Shown: positions 24,135 through 36,609, counted from the first letter of the stretch. The stretch is DNA of 64,000 nt from Hetaerina americana (GCA_022747635.1 JAKTNV010000001.1:24227490-24291489), one strand, 5' to 3'. A program made the numbers and translations. The notes: generated by a model not told the origin, from the letters alone.

Positions 24135-24430
24135 GGAATGGCGTAAGGCTTCTCTCCATGACTGCGCTTGCCCCAACGTCAAGTCGTCGCTTTTCATGAG
24201 ACATTAATTTGGATGGGACTTCATCGCCCACCTACCCTGCGACTACCTCTTGCTCCTACCATTAAAGTCGAAATAACGTTTGGCCAAAAGGCGCTTCAGT
24301 GACTGAGACGAGGTAAAAGACTAGGTCAAACGCTTTCTTAACGACATGGCGGCGAGGTGGTATGATATGGGCAAGCAAAAACTTCTCCTGTGCCTATAAA
24401 AATGTATTGATGGGATTGTCAATGAAATTA
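24135..24430 (+). pseudogene. mariner transposase C-terminal relic
   Basis: The translation in shifting frames gives LHDCACPNVKSSLF (the HDNARPH second-Asp block), GWDFIAHLPCDYLLL (third-Asp block with a deletion in SPDLAP), then RRFSD-DEVKD, FLNDMAARWYDMGKQKL and KCIDGIVN. This is the standard order of the mariner C-terminal half. Stops and indels show it is long dead. Confidence 0.7.
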
Positions 24431-24956
24431 ATAATTAGAGAAACGTTTAAGCTTTAAAATAATGTTTCGATCATTGAAAATAAATGTTTTTGTCTAATTC
24501 CAAAAAAAATATCGAGACCTTTCTTTCTTTTGGGATTACCCTAGTAGATGAAATTTTGATAGATATTCATTCATATCGCTAGATGATTATCTAAAGTCAA
24601 TCAATATTACATGCAGGTAATATGCTCAAAAATTTGAGTACCCTTTTTTTACATGTAATGTCACGAAGAGTATGTTCTAATAATGTGTTGTTAGCGGTAT
24701 TTAGTTCTCTACACTACTCTCACGTTCGGAAATTGGTGAAAATAAACGAATGAATTGTTATGGTAATTATGCGTTATAATTTAATGTAAGCTCGTATGTC
24801 TGCTAAATAAATTAAGCGAAAACGACAGAGCTATTTTTTCATGTAATTACATATTCAAACTCTATGTTAATTCTTTGTGCCGTGAAAATTTTAGTTAATT
24901 ATAGCTACCGGAATCATAACAAGTAGAATCCTTTTGCCTTTATGTTGAGCAGATTA

Positions 24957-24957
<1 letters not shown>
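24431..24957. other. unassigned AT-rich DNA
   Basis: Nothing recognisable. Confidence 0.35.

Positions 24958-25050
<93 letters not shown>
24958..25050. repeat. compound (TA)n(GTAT)n(GT)n microsatellite
   Basis: A pure TA run to about 25,008, then GTAT repeats, then GT repeats. Confidence 0.95.
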
Positions 25051-25054
<4 letters not shown>

Positions 25055-25339
25055 AATGTGTACGAATCCAAATCTAATCCGCTTAAAATGTATTTAATCC
25101 AAAAAAACTAGTTCGTTTTGAGTTTTTGTCATTTAATTCTCATTTTCTGCCGAAACGCGGGAAAGGTATAACCTCCGACTTAAGTGTATGCTTGTCACTG
25201 TTAAACTTAGTTTTATTCATTGATTTTTTACGACAATGCGTCTTTAGTGGTCCATTTTTTATCCATTAGGTTCCGAAATTTATTCCCTCTGGGGTTCGTT
25301 GAACCCTCGAAAACTTGAGAAATTCCATCAAACTAGCGG

Positions 25340-25535
25340 TTGGAAAAATCTACCCACTTGCAGATATTGAGTCGTCATATCTTAACGGAACTGTGTAATT
25401 ATGAGAAAAATAAAGTTTCTACTTTTCCGCAGATTTCACAGATTCCAAATAAATTTGTGGAAAAGTGCAAATTTTCTGTCCTCATAATGACGAACTTCCA
25501 CTACATCTCGCCTGAAAATGTTGATTATATTCGGA
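25340..25535. repeat. eroded PLE-type terminal palindrome
   Basis: AATTTGTGGAAAAGTGCAAA and the following CATAATGACGAACTTCCACT and TCGCCTGAAAATGTTGATTA match the right arm and flank of the 12.3-kb palindrome (12,395-12,480). A mirrored CTACTTTTCCGCAGATTT lies just upstream, so it was also a palindrome. The hammerhead core is no longer visible. Confidence 0.6.
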
Positions 25536-27254
25536 ACTGTGTAATAGTTTAATTTCCTTGTTAATTTTTTTCAATGAACGCAACTTGGGAGGATAATACG
25601 GGTATAAATGAAAATTTTGGAACATTAAGACTCTAGTTTCATAAGGTAGTGGTATCGTTCGTATCCGACTAGAAAAGGTTGTGTTGTGGTCATTGTTATA
25701 CGCCATGGCGTAGAAAACGTATGAGCATTTGGTCACAAAAATCTTATCACTAAATAATCGTAAGATTTAATTTCTCTGAAACCTATCACTTTATTTTTAT
25801 TGGAATCTTGCGATAACTTTCCGCTGTCCGTTAGCCTTTCTATTCATAAATTACTTGTTATTTTTATTCTCTGTCGCCTGCGATTAATGTAATGCCATTA
25901 ATAGTATGCCATTATCAACGAAATGGAGCCTTTCTCTTTTGTCAAAATTATTGATAGTCGATTTATATTTATCTCATTTATTGCCAACATTACTAAAATC
26001 GCCGCTCGAGAATTTCAGTGAAGAGCAAATGTCATCTTTTTTATCAGTATTTAAAAAAGGCGTTGCCATTTTTTTATGGCTAACAATCTAGTACTACATT
26101 AATTACAATTCATTCGTCCAAACGAGTTAATACACGAATATGCCTTATCAGTTGTTCTAAGTGTATATTAATGATTTAGTATTAAAGGGTTTGCATAAAG
26201 GGATATTAGAAATCTATGGCTAGTCAAATCAGACGTCTCGTTCACACTTAATCCCACCAATCACTCATTTCGGCTCAATAATCTTAAAGTAATTTTTTTC
26301 GAACTTTTTTTTTGCTTTCATGGTGAGACTTTTACACATTTGAGATTTTTTGCCTTGTTCATTGAAGGAAAAAAATTGTTGCGCAAAGTTGGGCGTAAGA
26401 GCCTGTCACGCGAACTATAATAATTCATTTTTCAAAACTTTTTACTGAATATTTGTCCTGACAAATGACATATTGTCGCATAAGAGTGTATTTACAACTT
26501 ATGGACACAATATATAAAAACCATATTGATTATTATGAAAAAAGTACATTATTTTATTATTTTCAAGAGGTTCAATCAGTTATAAATACTTAATTATAAT
26601 TCAGCAAAGCAGTGAGTATGAGATGGGACATTGAACTTTTTCTATGTAAACCTCTGCACCTCCTTCTCCTACGCCATCACTTGTTACTGTAATATGTTCA
26701 AAATAGTCTGCGAGTACACGCCATGGAAGTATTACAGACATTATGTCGATGTTAAAGTTATAATTATTCATTTTTTTACCTTTAAATCTCTTCTAAATTT
26801 AATTGAGTCAATTACGAACCTCAATAAAATTTCACGTCACAAGATATTATTTATATCTAAAAATTAATAATTCTCTGCTTCGTGTGTAAGTGTTTTCGTT
26901 TCATCAATAAGCGCGTTTGATTAATTAAGTCGCCTTAAATTTTTCTTGAAGGAGGACCCCTGAAGAAGACGTGGACTTGAAAAAAAAAATTGGTACTTCC
27001 TTTTTAGAAACCTTACGCCATGAATTAATTTATACTCTGAAGAGTCAAGCTTGGCAGTAACGATCCATGATAATTCAAAGGCTAAATAAGGAAGACCTTT
27101 AGGAAAAGGAGAAAATTGCATTCCATGTTCTAAAGCACCACCGCCAAATCTAATAAAAATCACTCTATCTGAAAGAAAAGGGAAAAAACTCCGTATGGGA
27201 ATAAAAATATTTTACCGTCCACTCAAAAAAAATATACCTTGAGCGAATTACTTT
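25536..27254. other. unassigned AT-rich DNA
   Basis: No supported gene or repeat. Confidence 0.35.
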
Positions 27255-27310
27255 TTGACGACTCCGAGACGTTTCGGTCTCACTCCAGATAAAAGCCTGT
27301 TGAGCAATTA
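27255..27310 (-). repeat. possible PLE terminus scrap
   Basis: The minus strand reads CTGGAGTGAGACCGAAACGT then CTC, the GAAAC-GTC layout of PLE termini with a decayed CTGANGA box. It stands alone, so confidence is low. Confidence 0.3.
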
Positions 27311-29046
27311 AGAGGACCAAAGTGGCGAGGTATTTACGAAGAGAATAGCCAACGGTTACTATACTACAAAGAAAATATTTTTATAGTTTGTGTAATCATG
27401 GTGACTGAAAAACTAAAAGAATTCCTCCATGACATAAAGTAAAATGAACGGAAAAGGGACTTTAACGTGTATTACAAAAAATTAAATGACTTCCCTCCGT
27501 GAAAGCTAACGAGTCTCCCAAGACCGAAAGGGATTTCAGGGCAAATTCAAGAAGAGATGATACAAGAGAACTTGAATATGCGTGCGGTGATGAATTTTTG
27601 GACGAGTACTTGTTCTCTCTTGACCACTTTCGTCAACATAAACGAAATTATTAGTCTAGTTGACTTGATTTCATAATTAGACCTTAACTTCAATCACGGC
27701 CTCTAAAATGTGAAACAAGTGTTTATCATAGGTTTTTTTGGTGTTTGTCTCTGTCAAATGCCGTTAAAGAAGCTTGCACATGTACCCTTAAGGACCTTCT
27801 GGAATCTGCCTACCTGGGAACCTTTGAGTCGTGGAAAAGGCACAGGCAAAAGTGTATCGCCGCGCAAGGGATGTACTCAGAAGAATTTTGAGACACTGTC
27901 GCAATATCTGAAATAAATCCTTTTTTCCGAAACATTTCCTATTAACTTTCATACAAACCATCTATTTTTCCAGTGACATACGTCGTTACTGTTTCCACAG
28001 GCGCTAAATAACATCGTTGTGAAAACGATGTGTTATGCCTATCAATATTTCGACGCGATAGAATATAAGTAGGTAACGTACAGTTACCACTGTGTCCTTT
28101 GGTGATGCTGAATAATTTTTAATTCGATTTGCGTGAATTGATAGAAGATAGCTGGTCCCCTCTTGAAGTCCCTTTAGTTTAAGAATAATCCGTCTGGAGT
28201 ACCAATAAGCTCAAGATCGATGTTGGGCGAAATCATCCCTCTTTTCCTCCCCCCACCCTACCCCCAGCGCTACCTTCCCTCTATTCGCGTTCGCTCACAT
28301 GCCCAAATTCCCTCTTTAGGAAACGGGGGAGGAATTTCGTGGGTGGGAGGGAGTTCGAGGGGGTGGTTGACTGTAGGGTGCGTCGCGCAGTCTGAGGGAA
28401 GAGTGGGTATTGGAGGATGAAGACACGGGTTCCCTTCACTCACAGTAGGAAGTACCCCGTCATCATCCCCTGGGAGCGGAGGGTGGAGTCGTGGTAATCA
28501 GGAGAAAATACCTCCCTTCGGAACCTTAATAATTTCTTCCCCAAGATGCCTCCGGCCTTCTTCGCATCTATCTTTTCGTCTCCTACGCACCTCACACAAT
28601 TCTCCCACCTCATTTCCTCTCTCCTCTACATCCCTTCCTCATTTCGTTTTTCCACTCTATCTCTCTCTCTCTTTCTCTCTCTCTCTCACCGTCAAATACC
28701 TTTATGTTGCTCGCCGGCACTCTTCACATTTCCTATTCGAGTGAAGCGTCTTATACGCCGTGAAGGAGACGAAATCCCTCCGTCTCCACACTTCGGCTTT
28801 TCTCCTTTCACGAACTTAATGCCGAACCAAATTATCCGGAACGAAAATTTTTTTTCTCCGCCATTCGCGCCGGTTGATGCCATGTTTACAAGAGGAGAGT
28901 AAGAGTGACGGGTATGTTGTGGGGTAATTAGACAGTGAACTTTTGATTCAATAAGATAGTTTGGAAGACTAAAGACTTCTCTAAATGTACCTCTGAGTCT
29001 TCTAATTACACCGAGGGAAAAGTTATGACACCAAATTAGATGTGTG
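27311..29046. other. unassigned DNA with a GC- and pyrimidine-rich segment
   Basis: About 28,210-28,900 is GC- and CpG-richer, with a (CT)n run near 28,655-28,688 and an open frame 28,546-28,902 of pyrimidine-rich composition without motifs. No gene can be supported. Confidence 0.3.

Positions 29047-29124
<78 letters not shown>
29047..29124. repeat. (TA)n microsatellite
   Basis: About 78 bp of nearly pure TA. Confidence 0.95.
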
Positions 29125-29126
<2 letters not shown>

Positions 29127-29374
29127 TTTAACCCCCTGGGTGAAATAAGTGGGAGATGGCCATCACCAGAGACGGATTCAAGTACTCCTTCTTCCCTCTC
29201 ACGGTACGCAGTCATAACAAAATCAAACGCAAGCAAAAACGAATGCTTATTCAAAGATAAATATTTATTTGATTGTCAATCATTACATAATGTATATCGC
29301 TATGTGTGTGTGTACGTATGCGAGTGTTTTTGTATTTTATCTAATATTCATTCGAATGAATGATTGAAGCAATA

Positions 29375-29930
29375 CAGGGTTCGTCCGGAAAATAAGTGTA
29401 CTGACTCCTGGGCTGGGGGCGCCGCTCCAGGCGCGCCCAGCACCGCTCTGACGGCCTGCGATTGGAGGGGGGTATGTTGGCAAGCGACGCTGAAAAAGGC
29501 AGTCGGCTCTGAGCTGTGGTCTAGTGAGGAGCTCTGTTAACGCGAACCTCCACGCTCGACCCACGTCACGGAACGCGATGCCGAAATTTTTGGAGCAGCG
29601 TTATTCCATCAAATTTGCGGTAAAGCTTGGGAAATCGTCTACCGAAACTGTCGGTATGATTAACCAGGCTTACGGGGAGTCAGCCATTTCCAGAAACATG
29701 ATCTTTCGGTGGCACAAGATGTTCGTGGAGGGCAGAGAAGAGGTCGACGACGAGTCTTCGAGAGGTTCCCGATGATGCCTTCGCGGGAGCGTTCCAGGAA
29801 TGGGAACGCCGCTGGAACAAGTGTATCGACTCACAAGGGTCCTATTTTGAGGAATATTAGCTTAAGATATGTAAAAGTGTAATAATTTTTTTTCCTGAGC
29901 TCAGTACACTTATTTTCCGGACGAACCCTG
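29375..29930 (+). mobile_element. internally deleted mariner derivative (MITE-like)
   Basis: Perfect 30-bp terminal inverted repeats, starting CAGGGTTCGTCCGGAAAATA, are flanked by TA duplications (29,373-29,374 and 29,931-29,932). Total length is 556 bp. Inside are the beginning of a mariner transposase and its last roughly 30 codons, joined by a large deletion. The copy at 63,091-63,649 has the same join, so this deleted form itself has been mobilised, presumably by transposase supplied from a full-length relative. Confidence 0.93.
29579..29775 (+). pseudogene. truncated mariner transposase N-terminus
   Basis: Starts MPKFLEQRYSIKFAVKLGKS and continues ISRNMIFRWHKMFVEGREEV, the first helix-turn-helix of mariner transposases, then DDESSRGSR and a stop. 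The catalytic DDE/D domain is absent. Immediately after, in another frame, AFAGAFQEWERRWNKCID, GSYFEEY and a stop represent the usual C-terminal end. The product, if made, could bind DNA at most. Confidence 0.85.
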
Positions 29931-29932
29931 TA

Positions 29933-30369
29933 GTTATGCATGCAAGACTGATATACTTACACCGTCTGCCAAACACCCTTACGGCGTCTTGAGTGATATA
30001 TTTAAGATGTGGGTTTGAATCACGTTCTCTCATTGCTATCTTGGCTGTTTTAATAAAGGCCCGACCGTTGAAACATTGATTAAAATTTTAATCAATCGTG
30101 GCTTCCTCTGGTAAAACAATGAGAACGTCCATATGAAGTGAAGATTTTTTAACATTAATATGACCGTATCACTCATCAACTTTGGTACCATTTGTTTGTA
30201 GTCTGCTTCTTCACAATCTTGATTCTTCAACGAAACGAGCAGCAGAAAAAAAATTAGATTTGGGGTGATGGGAAAAAGGTGCTGCACAGGAAAGTAATTT
30301 AGATATAATTAGTAACAGATAAAAAAGCTCTGGAAAGTGTAGGTTGAGGGAGAAAGAAGATTGTGAGGG
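29933..30369. other. unassigned DNA
   Basis: No supported gene or repeat. Confidence 0.35.
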
Positions 30370-30600
30370 GGGGGGCATTAACCAGGAGAATCGATAGATT
30401 ATATCCAGAGACACGATAGTTTGCTGAAGACTAAAAGTGAAGATGATGCGAAGAGAAAAAATAATAGAGGGAGGCCAAGGACGAACTGTGTGACTAAAAA
30501 TTTAGTGCTCTCAAGGAATGAATAGATTGAAAAGATAAGGGCTAAGAAAGAATGATGAGCAATTGCAAACAATTCTTCGGACTGATAATTCAAGATTATG
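30370..30600 (+). repeat. decayed LINE 3' coding end (RTE-like)
   Basis: The frame reads RGRPRTNCVTKNLVLSRNE then IRAKKE and AIANNSSD, the familiar final segment (RGRPRT ... WRAIANQSSD) of endonuclease/RT proteins. Stops interrupt it. A different subfamily from the RTE copies at 40-46 kb. Confidence 0.45.
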
Positions 30601-30639
30601 ATATATTTTTTAAGCCCTAGGGACATTGAAATATGCATT

Positions 30640-30900
30640 GCGTTGGGTAAAGAGTTCTAAAGGAAGAGGGGGGAGTTAATGATAGACAGGCTAAGTAATT
30701 TTGTAAGAAAAATACTAGTGTAAACTTAAATATTGAGTGAGATTTTTGTATGGCTCTAATAGATGTAATGGGATTGCCAAAGGTGATAATGTAGGGGGGG
30801 AGAATTTTGGGAAAGAGAGGTTAGGTTTAGGAAAAGAAAAGAGATTTTTGATAGAATAAAGCAAGGTTGAAAGAATGTCAAGTCAAAGATATAGGTATTT
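30640..30900 (+). repeat. possible eroded RTE end
   Basis: GAGAATTTTGGGAAAGAGAG and ATTTTTGATAGAATAAAGCA roughly follow the [20 protein letters not shown] coding block of the RTE. Weak. Confidence 0.35.
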
Positions 30901-31494
30901 TAAAATGAAGTTTTGTAAATGAAGCTACTTTTTGATGAGTTATTAAGTGTTTATAAGTATCTATAGTTGTAGATATATTGTATATCTGTAGAGCCAGCGT
31001 CCATTGAAAACCTGCCCCAACCTAATTCAATAGACTGTTGTTAGGAAAAATTTTGCCCTCAAATCGATCATCACCTCGATTAGTAGGGATTGTCGTGCGA
31101 TGTTACTCCTTTTTTATTCATTGACATTTAAGATCGTTTTCTTGAACTCTTTTGCTCCCTTGAACATCAAACTGGATAAAATTACAATTAAGATCTAATT
31201 TGACGGCGATACCAAGGAAAAGATAGGCACTCGACTGTCATTTGCACTTTTTCGCTGTTAATAATGGTTGAAAGTTTTTATGAAAAATTTCCAGCGAAGT
31301 AGTTGATCGTTGTAATTTTCAAATTTTACAAACGTTAAACAAATCTTTATGTCGCCGGCTTACAACCTTATCACTACTCTCTGTTCAGCTCATTTCATTC
31401 TAGTTAAAAAAATATAACATTCTTCTCTGATAAAATGAATTGATTTAAATAAAAAAAGTCGTGAGATATTCGCGAAAGAGAAAGGTTAAGTTGA
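30901..31494. other. unassigned DNA
   Basis: Nothing recognisable. Confidence 0.35.
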
Positions 31495-32115
31495 ACATCA
31501 TAAAATAGGATAAGCGAGAGTAGTTTGAATATTTCGTCTATGCAAAACGTGTTTTGGACCTATGAGGGTCAAAGTAGCATAGGTATAGTAAGAAGAAGAA
31601 GAGTTGCCCATAGTAAGAAGAAGATTTGCACATAGTAAGAAGAAGAGTTGAATTAAGGAAAGAACCTTACACAAGGAGGGAATCGATGACAAGGATTTTT
31701 CGGTGAGGATGCTAAGAAGAGATTTGTGAAAGCTTGGTAACAGCGCGATTTTATGCGGCGCAGAAAAGTTTACTTTTTACGCCGTTGAAACAAGATGCTA
31801 GGCGTAGATCGGAAACTGTTTGAGATAATGGAATGGTAGTACGTGCCCCGGACTGTAGAGGAGAGATAACTGTTGGGAAAAATCCAAAGGAGACAATAAA
31901 TGTGAATGGAACGACGCGTGATATAGAGAGGAGAACTTCAGGTAGGCGAGGAAGGTGTTGGAATAGGAGAAATATGTTCAACGGAATGAAGGGAGGAAGG
32001 AAATATGTGAAATTGAAGAGAGGCTTATTGCCGTGTAAGTTTTCTGGATGTGTTTTCTGTTTAACAGAAGTAAGAAATTCTTCGCTCTTCAGTCTGTGTC
32101 CATCCAAAAACCTTC
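31495..32115 (+). repeat. eroded RTE C-terminal region with 3' UTR
   Basis: Tracks the RTE: ACACAAGGAGGGAATCGATG, GGTGAGGATGCTAAGAAGAG, TATGCGGCGCAGAAAAGTTT, GTAGGCGAGGAAGGTGTTGG, GAATGAAGGGAGGAAGGAAA, and the end block GTCCATCCAAAAACCTTCCC near 32,098. Diverged and out of frame. Confidence 0.75.
31576..31653 (+). repeat. short tandem repeat inside the RTE relic
   Basis: The unit CATAGTAAGAAGAAGAGTTG-like, about 20-27 bp, occurs about three times in a row. Confidence 0.7.
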
Positions 32116-32804
32116 CCAAAAGTTGAATGCAATTGAGATGCGCATAGTAATTGGCTTTGATGTTGTGGCATAAAATTGAGCCTTCTGTGACTTTCAGCAG
32201 GATTCATTAGGAGTAAGTTTTCGCTTCCCTTCGGCTTTGTCAATTTCGCAAAGGAAATATATTAAGTCTTGGCGTCAAGGTAACTTACGTCATTTTTTCT
32301 TAGTCTTGGTAATTGTCTGAAAAATGGAATCACCTCACTCCTTAATTAAAAACTGTCTCTGTATTTACATGAAACAAAATAAGTCACTTTTCAACTTGTA
32401 AAAGTTCTTGCCAACTTAGTAGATTTGTCTTTATACTGTATCCTTTTATTTGTAGTAAAATTTTCTTAGTTTGACTCAGTTATGGCTTCTTTAGTGCTTC
32501 AATGGTACCGGGCGCAACCGTGTGAATATTCTTCTTGAGGAATAAGATAAAATTTGTTAATATCACAACAAATTATTATCATGGTAATACCTGTGTGAAA
32601 GAACCTGGAAAGAAACTAGTCGACAAAATGATTTATATCCTGTGAAAACGCCAATTCTTTGATTCTTTCTTCGTGTTTTACAAATGGATTTCCGCAAAGT
32701 ATCGGTCTCAGCCATCTCTCAAAACGAATTGAAAAAAGTAATAATGCAGGGAAAAGATGGTATGCAGGTGGAATACCATGTGTGGAATGAAACTCTACTT
32801 TGCT
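32116..32804. other. unassigned DNA
   Basis: Nothing recognisable. Confidence 0.35.
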
Positions 32805-32925
32805 TTAATTCTCCCCTCAACTTTAATTCTCTCCTCAGCATCCCAATGCCTCGCAGTATCTCCTGTTCCCAGTCGTTCTACATACCTTCGAATTTCTCTC
32901 GGTGGTCTTATTTCTTCTCATAACA
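32805..32925 (-). repeat. possible eroded RTE 3' region
   Basis: CAGCATCCCAATGCCTCGCA followed by GTATCTCCTG resembles CAGAATCCCATTGCCTCTCA at 442-461, part of the diverged RTE subfamily. The match is short. Confidence 0.35.
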
Positions 32926-34369
32926 CACCTATCAATTCCACGTTTGTTTTGTATTTTGTTCAATTTATATTTTACATTATTCTTCACAGAATTATCCCTA
33001 AAGTATATTTTCAAATATGCACTTCGAAAAACGTTTCTAAGTTGGTTAGAATCTCCAAAACTTTGATCCTATTCACACTCCCCGCCTTTCGATTTCTTCA
33101 TTCGCAAACACGATCAGATGTACTCTTATTTGGCGTGAGACTGTTTTCCCACCGTTTTTATATTTTTTTTCAATTTCTCCGTCAGACAAAAAAAATCGAA
33201 CCCCAGTTGCACTTGCTTTCCGTGCCGTCCCAACATTCGTTGCGATGTTGCTTAACATTCGCGCGACCATTGAGATACTTTTCTTCCACCGTTTTCAGTC
33301 TTTCAGGCGAGCAGATGAAAGAGGTCCAATTTCCAATTACGATGACAAATGTGGTCGTGAAGGAGGACATTAAAATTGAGGTGGTGAGTGGGAAAATTGA
33401 AAGAGAGAGAGAGTGAAATACGAGCTCACGTAATCACGCACAAAAACCGCCCATTCCCATCATCCGAAAAACATTAGGCATTGCGGGCATCAGTCCTCAC
33501 CGAACAGCCCTGGCTAGAAGGGTCCGTAAAGCCTTCTTTCCCGTTTACGGTCTGTTTTAATTGTTCGTCTGGGAAAACGATCCCTTAAATCTTTCTCTCC
33601 GATGGGATCTCTCTCTCTCTCTCTCACTCTCTCTCTATCCCATCTCCGACCTCAGCGTCCGTCCACCTCTCCATTCTGCTGTGGGCACATGCCACGCTTT
33701 TAACCCGATTCCACGTCCATTATTTTCACCGCTTTTTTCCTATTTATTTGTGTGTTTGTTTTCCTTTGTCTTTTTCTCTCTCTCTTTCTACCCTCTCCCT
33801 AAAAAAACTACTTTCTCTTCTCTCATTCTACTTTGCTTACTTAACTCCTCTCTCCAATTCCCATTCCTCTTCTTAGTCTCCCGTATTCAACCCCCACCCC
33901 ATCCCAGTTTCTCGCCGCCGTATAATTATCTTCCTCCGCTCAGCCATGATGTGCTTCCGTGTTCTCATTCATTCCAGTCAGGGTGCATGGGAATTTATGC
34001 ATCTCAAAAGTTTTCCTTGGCTTGAAATGAGACTCGATCGACCTGGGTTCAAGTATGAAAGTATAAGCCCACTTTTTAATTCATATACTTCGTCGCCACC
34101 GCGTGGATAATCTAAAAAGGTCTGATTGGAATATTAAACAAAACATTAATTGTTTGGAAAATTTAAAAAGGGGAAAATATACGGATTATACCGTACAGTC
34201 TTTGTCACCGCTGCGTGAAAAATGTGAAATATCTAGTCTAGAAATATCTATTCAAGTTGTTATAAAGTGGTAGGTTTCTGGTGGTCCCCTATGACTATTT
34301 GTTTCTCTAAGTATTGTGAGAAATTTGTCTTTCTTTTGCCCTTTAATACTAATTCTTTAATAATTTTGG
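32926..34369. other. unassigned DNA with CT-rich stretch
   Basis: A (CT)n run sits at about 33,608-33,636, within a pyrimidine-rich segment 33,560-33,900. Open frames here are composition artefacts. No gene was seen. Confidence 0.35.
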
Positions 34370-34900
34370 TACTCTTAATTTTCTCATAACTTCTTCTTCC
34401 TATCGTCACGCTGCCTAAAATGTCCACACTCTTCCTTTCTCCTAACACGCTTACACATTAATATATTCTGCCTTCTATAGCCGTCTAATCAACGTACCGC
34501 CACCTTTCTTTACTATCTCCACCCTCTATTTTTTTCTTATCCGGATTTCCCACAGCAATATTCCCACTCAGCCAATTTTAAATATTCTTATTTGAAGCCT
34601 CAGCGTTTTTCCTTCTTCTCTGTCAAACTTATTTTCTTCATTATTATCCAACACACCCACACAGATCTCGACAACCTCCAATATACGCTCATATCCTCAT
34701 GCCTCGAAAGACCAGGCCTAACATTCATGTTAAGTCTTTTTATCACCTTTATTTCAAACAGATCTTTTCTTCACATCTTAACTCAGCCCTCATCAATTCT
34801 CTTCTTCTTCCCCTAATTCCAATTTTGCTAACGCATTTGGTCTATTAATCTCTTCCATTAAATACCCATTTCCCGATAGAATACTCCTACTTGACTTCCA
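34370..34900 (-). repeat. eroded RTE region
   Basis: CTCGACAACCTCCAATATAC, GCTCATATCCTCATGCCTCG and CTTCTCTGTCAAACTTATTT follow the minus-strand RTE order at 43.93-44.1 kb. Strong divergence. Confidence 0.5.
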
Positions 34901-35084
34901 TCTATTAATTTCACGAAGATATCAAGCACATCCTGATTTAATATATTTGATCAATCCGGATAAAAATTGTTGTGTGTCGGTAAAGTTCACCCAAAGACCT
35001 GCCCACCCACTCTGAAACGTACACTTAACAGCCGATCGGCGTGTAAACTATACGTTTCAGTGTGGGGAAGTCTTTTCCCTGAGC
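34901..35084. other. unassigned DNA
   Basis: Nothing recognisable. Confidence 0.35.
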
Positions 35085-35222
35085 TACATGGCTTCTTAGA
35101 ATAAATTTCTTGTACCAGAAAAATCACACAGTTCGGATGAAGCTGAGAGTGCCCAGTGAGGTGTTCCCGGGAATCGAACCCGGGCCCTCCGGTCAGTAGT
35201 CTAACGCTACTGGCACATTAGA
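35085..35222 (-). repeat. tRNA-like SINE fragment
   Basis: The minus strand carries GACTACTGACCGGAGGGCCC and a perfect B box GGTTCGATTCC followed by CGGGAACACC. The same block (GACTGCTGACCGGAGGGTCC) heads SINE-2 at 49.7 kb, but the body downstream differs. It lacks a paired acceptor stem, so I do not call a tRNA gene. Confidence 0.6.
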
Positions 35223-36609
35223 GCGTGAGGAGTAACGTATAGAGTTATTTCTCATACTTTGATGAAGATTACTTGATGTAATCTCTGTTTAAAGTTTATC
35301 AAGAAGGTTGATAATTGTCAATCTTCTTGATAATAATAATGTCTCTCATTACTTACTTAACGCAGTATGTTTACCTCACCCGGTGTTTCCCTGATTAGCT
35401 CACCCTATTCTATTTTCCTTGGCGACGGAGTGTCTTGAGTTGAATCATTTTTTTTTTTTAACTGGCCCGATTAACATTCCTTCTTTCAAGGATCTCATTA
35501 CATTTCTTCCTTCTTCAGTTTTGTGTAGAAATATTCTTCTTAAGACATCCGATCCTCCGATTCAAATTTATTCCGAAAATTCTCTTTTGTAACACCACAT
35601 TTTGGAAGTTTTCGTCTTTCTCTGCTCCACTGTTGTCTCACTACCGCAGTAAAACACTTTCCAGATGCTTTTTTAATGAAGTTATTCATTACTTATAGAC
35701 ATGTGTCGCCGGTTTTGAGTTGAGACTTCACGCAGTGGGGAAAAAAATATTTTCACAATTCTCTTAGGTAGGCTTCAAGATGGAACGTGGTCATTAATAT
35801 CAAGTTTCTTCCCTAATTTATTTTTTCGTTTCTTGAGAGAATGGCGCTCCTTCTTGTTTCCCTCCTTCCCCTTTAAGTACCTGAGGAGGAAGTGGTCTGA
35901 TTTCGTCCGAGCAAGAGGCGTCCTCTTGCGGTCTTCCTCCGTATACCGTTCTCACTACTCTCAGTGGCGTCCGCCAGGGAGAAAAGGGATGATCAGAGAA
36001 AGCGCCGTCTATGTGGAGGGAAAAGTTTTTTTATTTAAGAGAAAAATATTGAGGATAAATGAGGACTTTCGTTCGCCGAGGGTGGAAACAAAAAGTTTCG
36101 TAACGAAATAAATGTCGAGGTGGGGGTTGAGTAAAGGGGTGTTATCCTGATCAAACAAATTGACTCAGGCGGCGCGCCGTTTTCCTCCCACCGCCCCCAA
36201 CACCCCCGCTCGTCTCCTCCCCTTCTCTCTGTCACACCTGACCTTAAGGGATCCGGCCACTCCCCTGGATTTCGTTTCCTCCTTCACTACAAGGGGCGAC
36301 GTCTGTTCTCCCAACCCTCTCTCATCCCCCACTTCTTATGGACCGCAGAAGTAGAACTCTACGGTATCGCGGGTATGTTTGAGGGCGAAAAATAAGAACA
36401 AGGAAGTGAGGAAAGGAAGAATTTTTACGAAAGAGTTTTCTGAGTCCCCGTCTTTGACCCACGCATTCATAATGCTCCTTAAACCGCCGCTAGGGAGTGT
36501 GGCAAGGAGCTGTTATGGCATCAGTTGTTTATATAAATATATACTTATTATATCATATTATACATAAACTCGGAATAAGAGGGTGTTTATTGTTTTTTCT
36601 CAAAGGAGC
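35223..36609. other. unassigned DNA with a GC-richer segment
   Basis: About 35,830-36,370 is GC- and CpG-richer and pyrimidine-rich. No gene motif was found. Confidence 0.3.

Noticed and set aside
24958..25050. Tandem short repeats as a CRISPR-like array
   Set aside because: Simple TA, GTAT and GT microsatellite with no spacers. The window is eukaryotic.
28546..28902. Open frame of 118 codons on the plus strand
   Set aside because: The product is rich in Pro, Ser and Leu from pyrimidine-rich DNA, has a (CT)n run inside and shows no family motif.
29040..29254. Tyr-Ile repeat proteins at this and other TA tracts
   Set aside because: Translations of (TA)n microsatellites.
32757..33416. Open frame of 219 codons on the plus strand
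   Set aside because: No recognisable domain. Its first part overlaps a probable antisense RTE relic and the rest is pyrimidine-rich.
33561..34025. Open frame of 154 codons with Leu-Ser and Phe-Leu runs
   Set aside because: It reflects a CT-rich stretch with a microsatellite. The hydrophobic look is a composition effect and not a membrane protein.
35150..35222. Possible tRNA gene with a perfect B box
   Set aside because: No paired acceptor stem or proper anticodon arm. The block is shared with SINE-2, so it is a SINE head.
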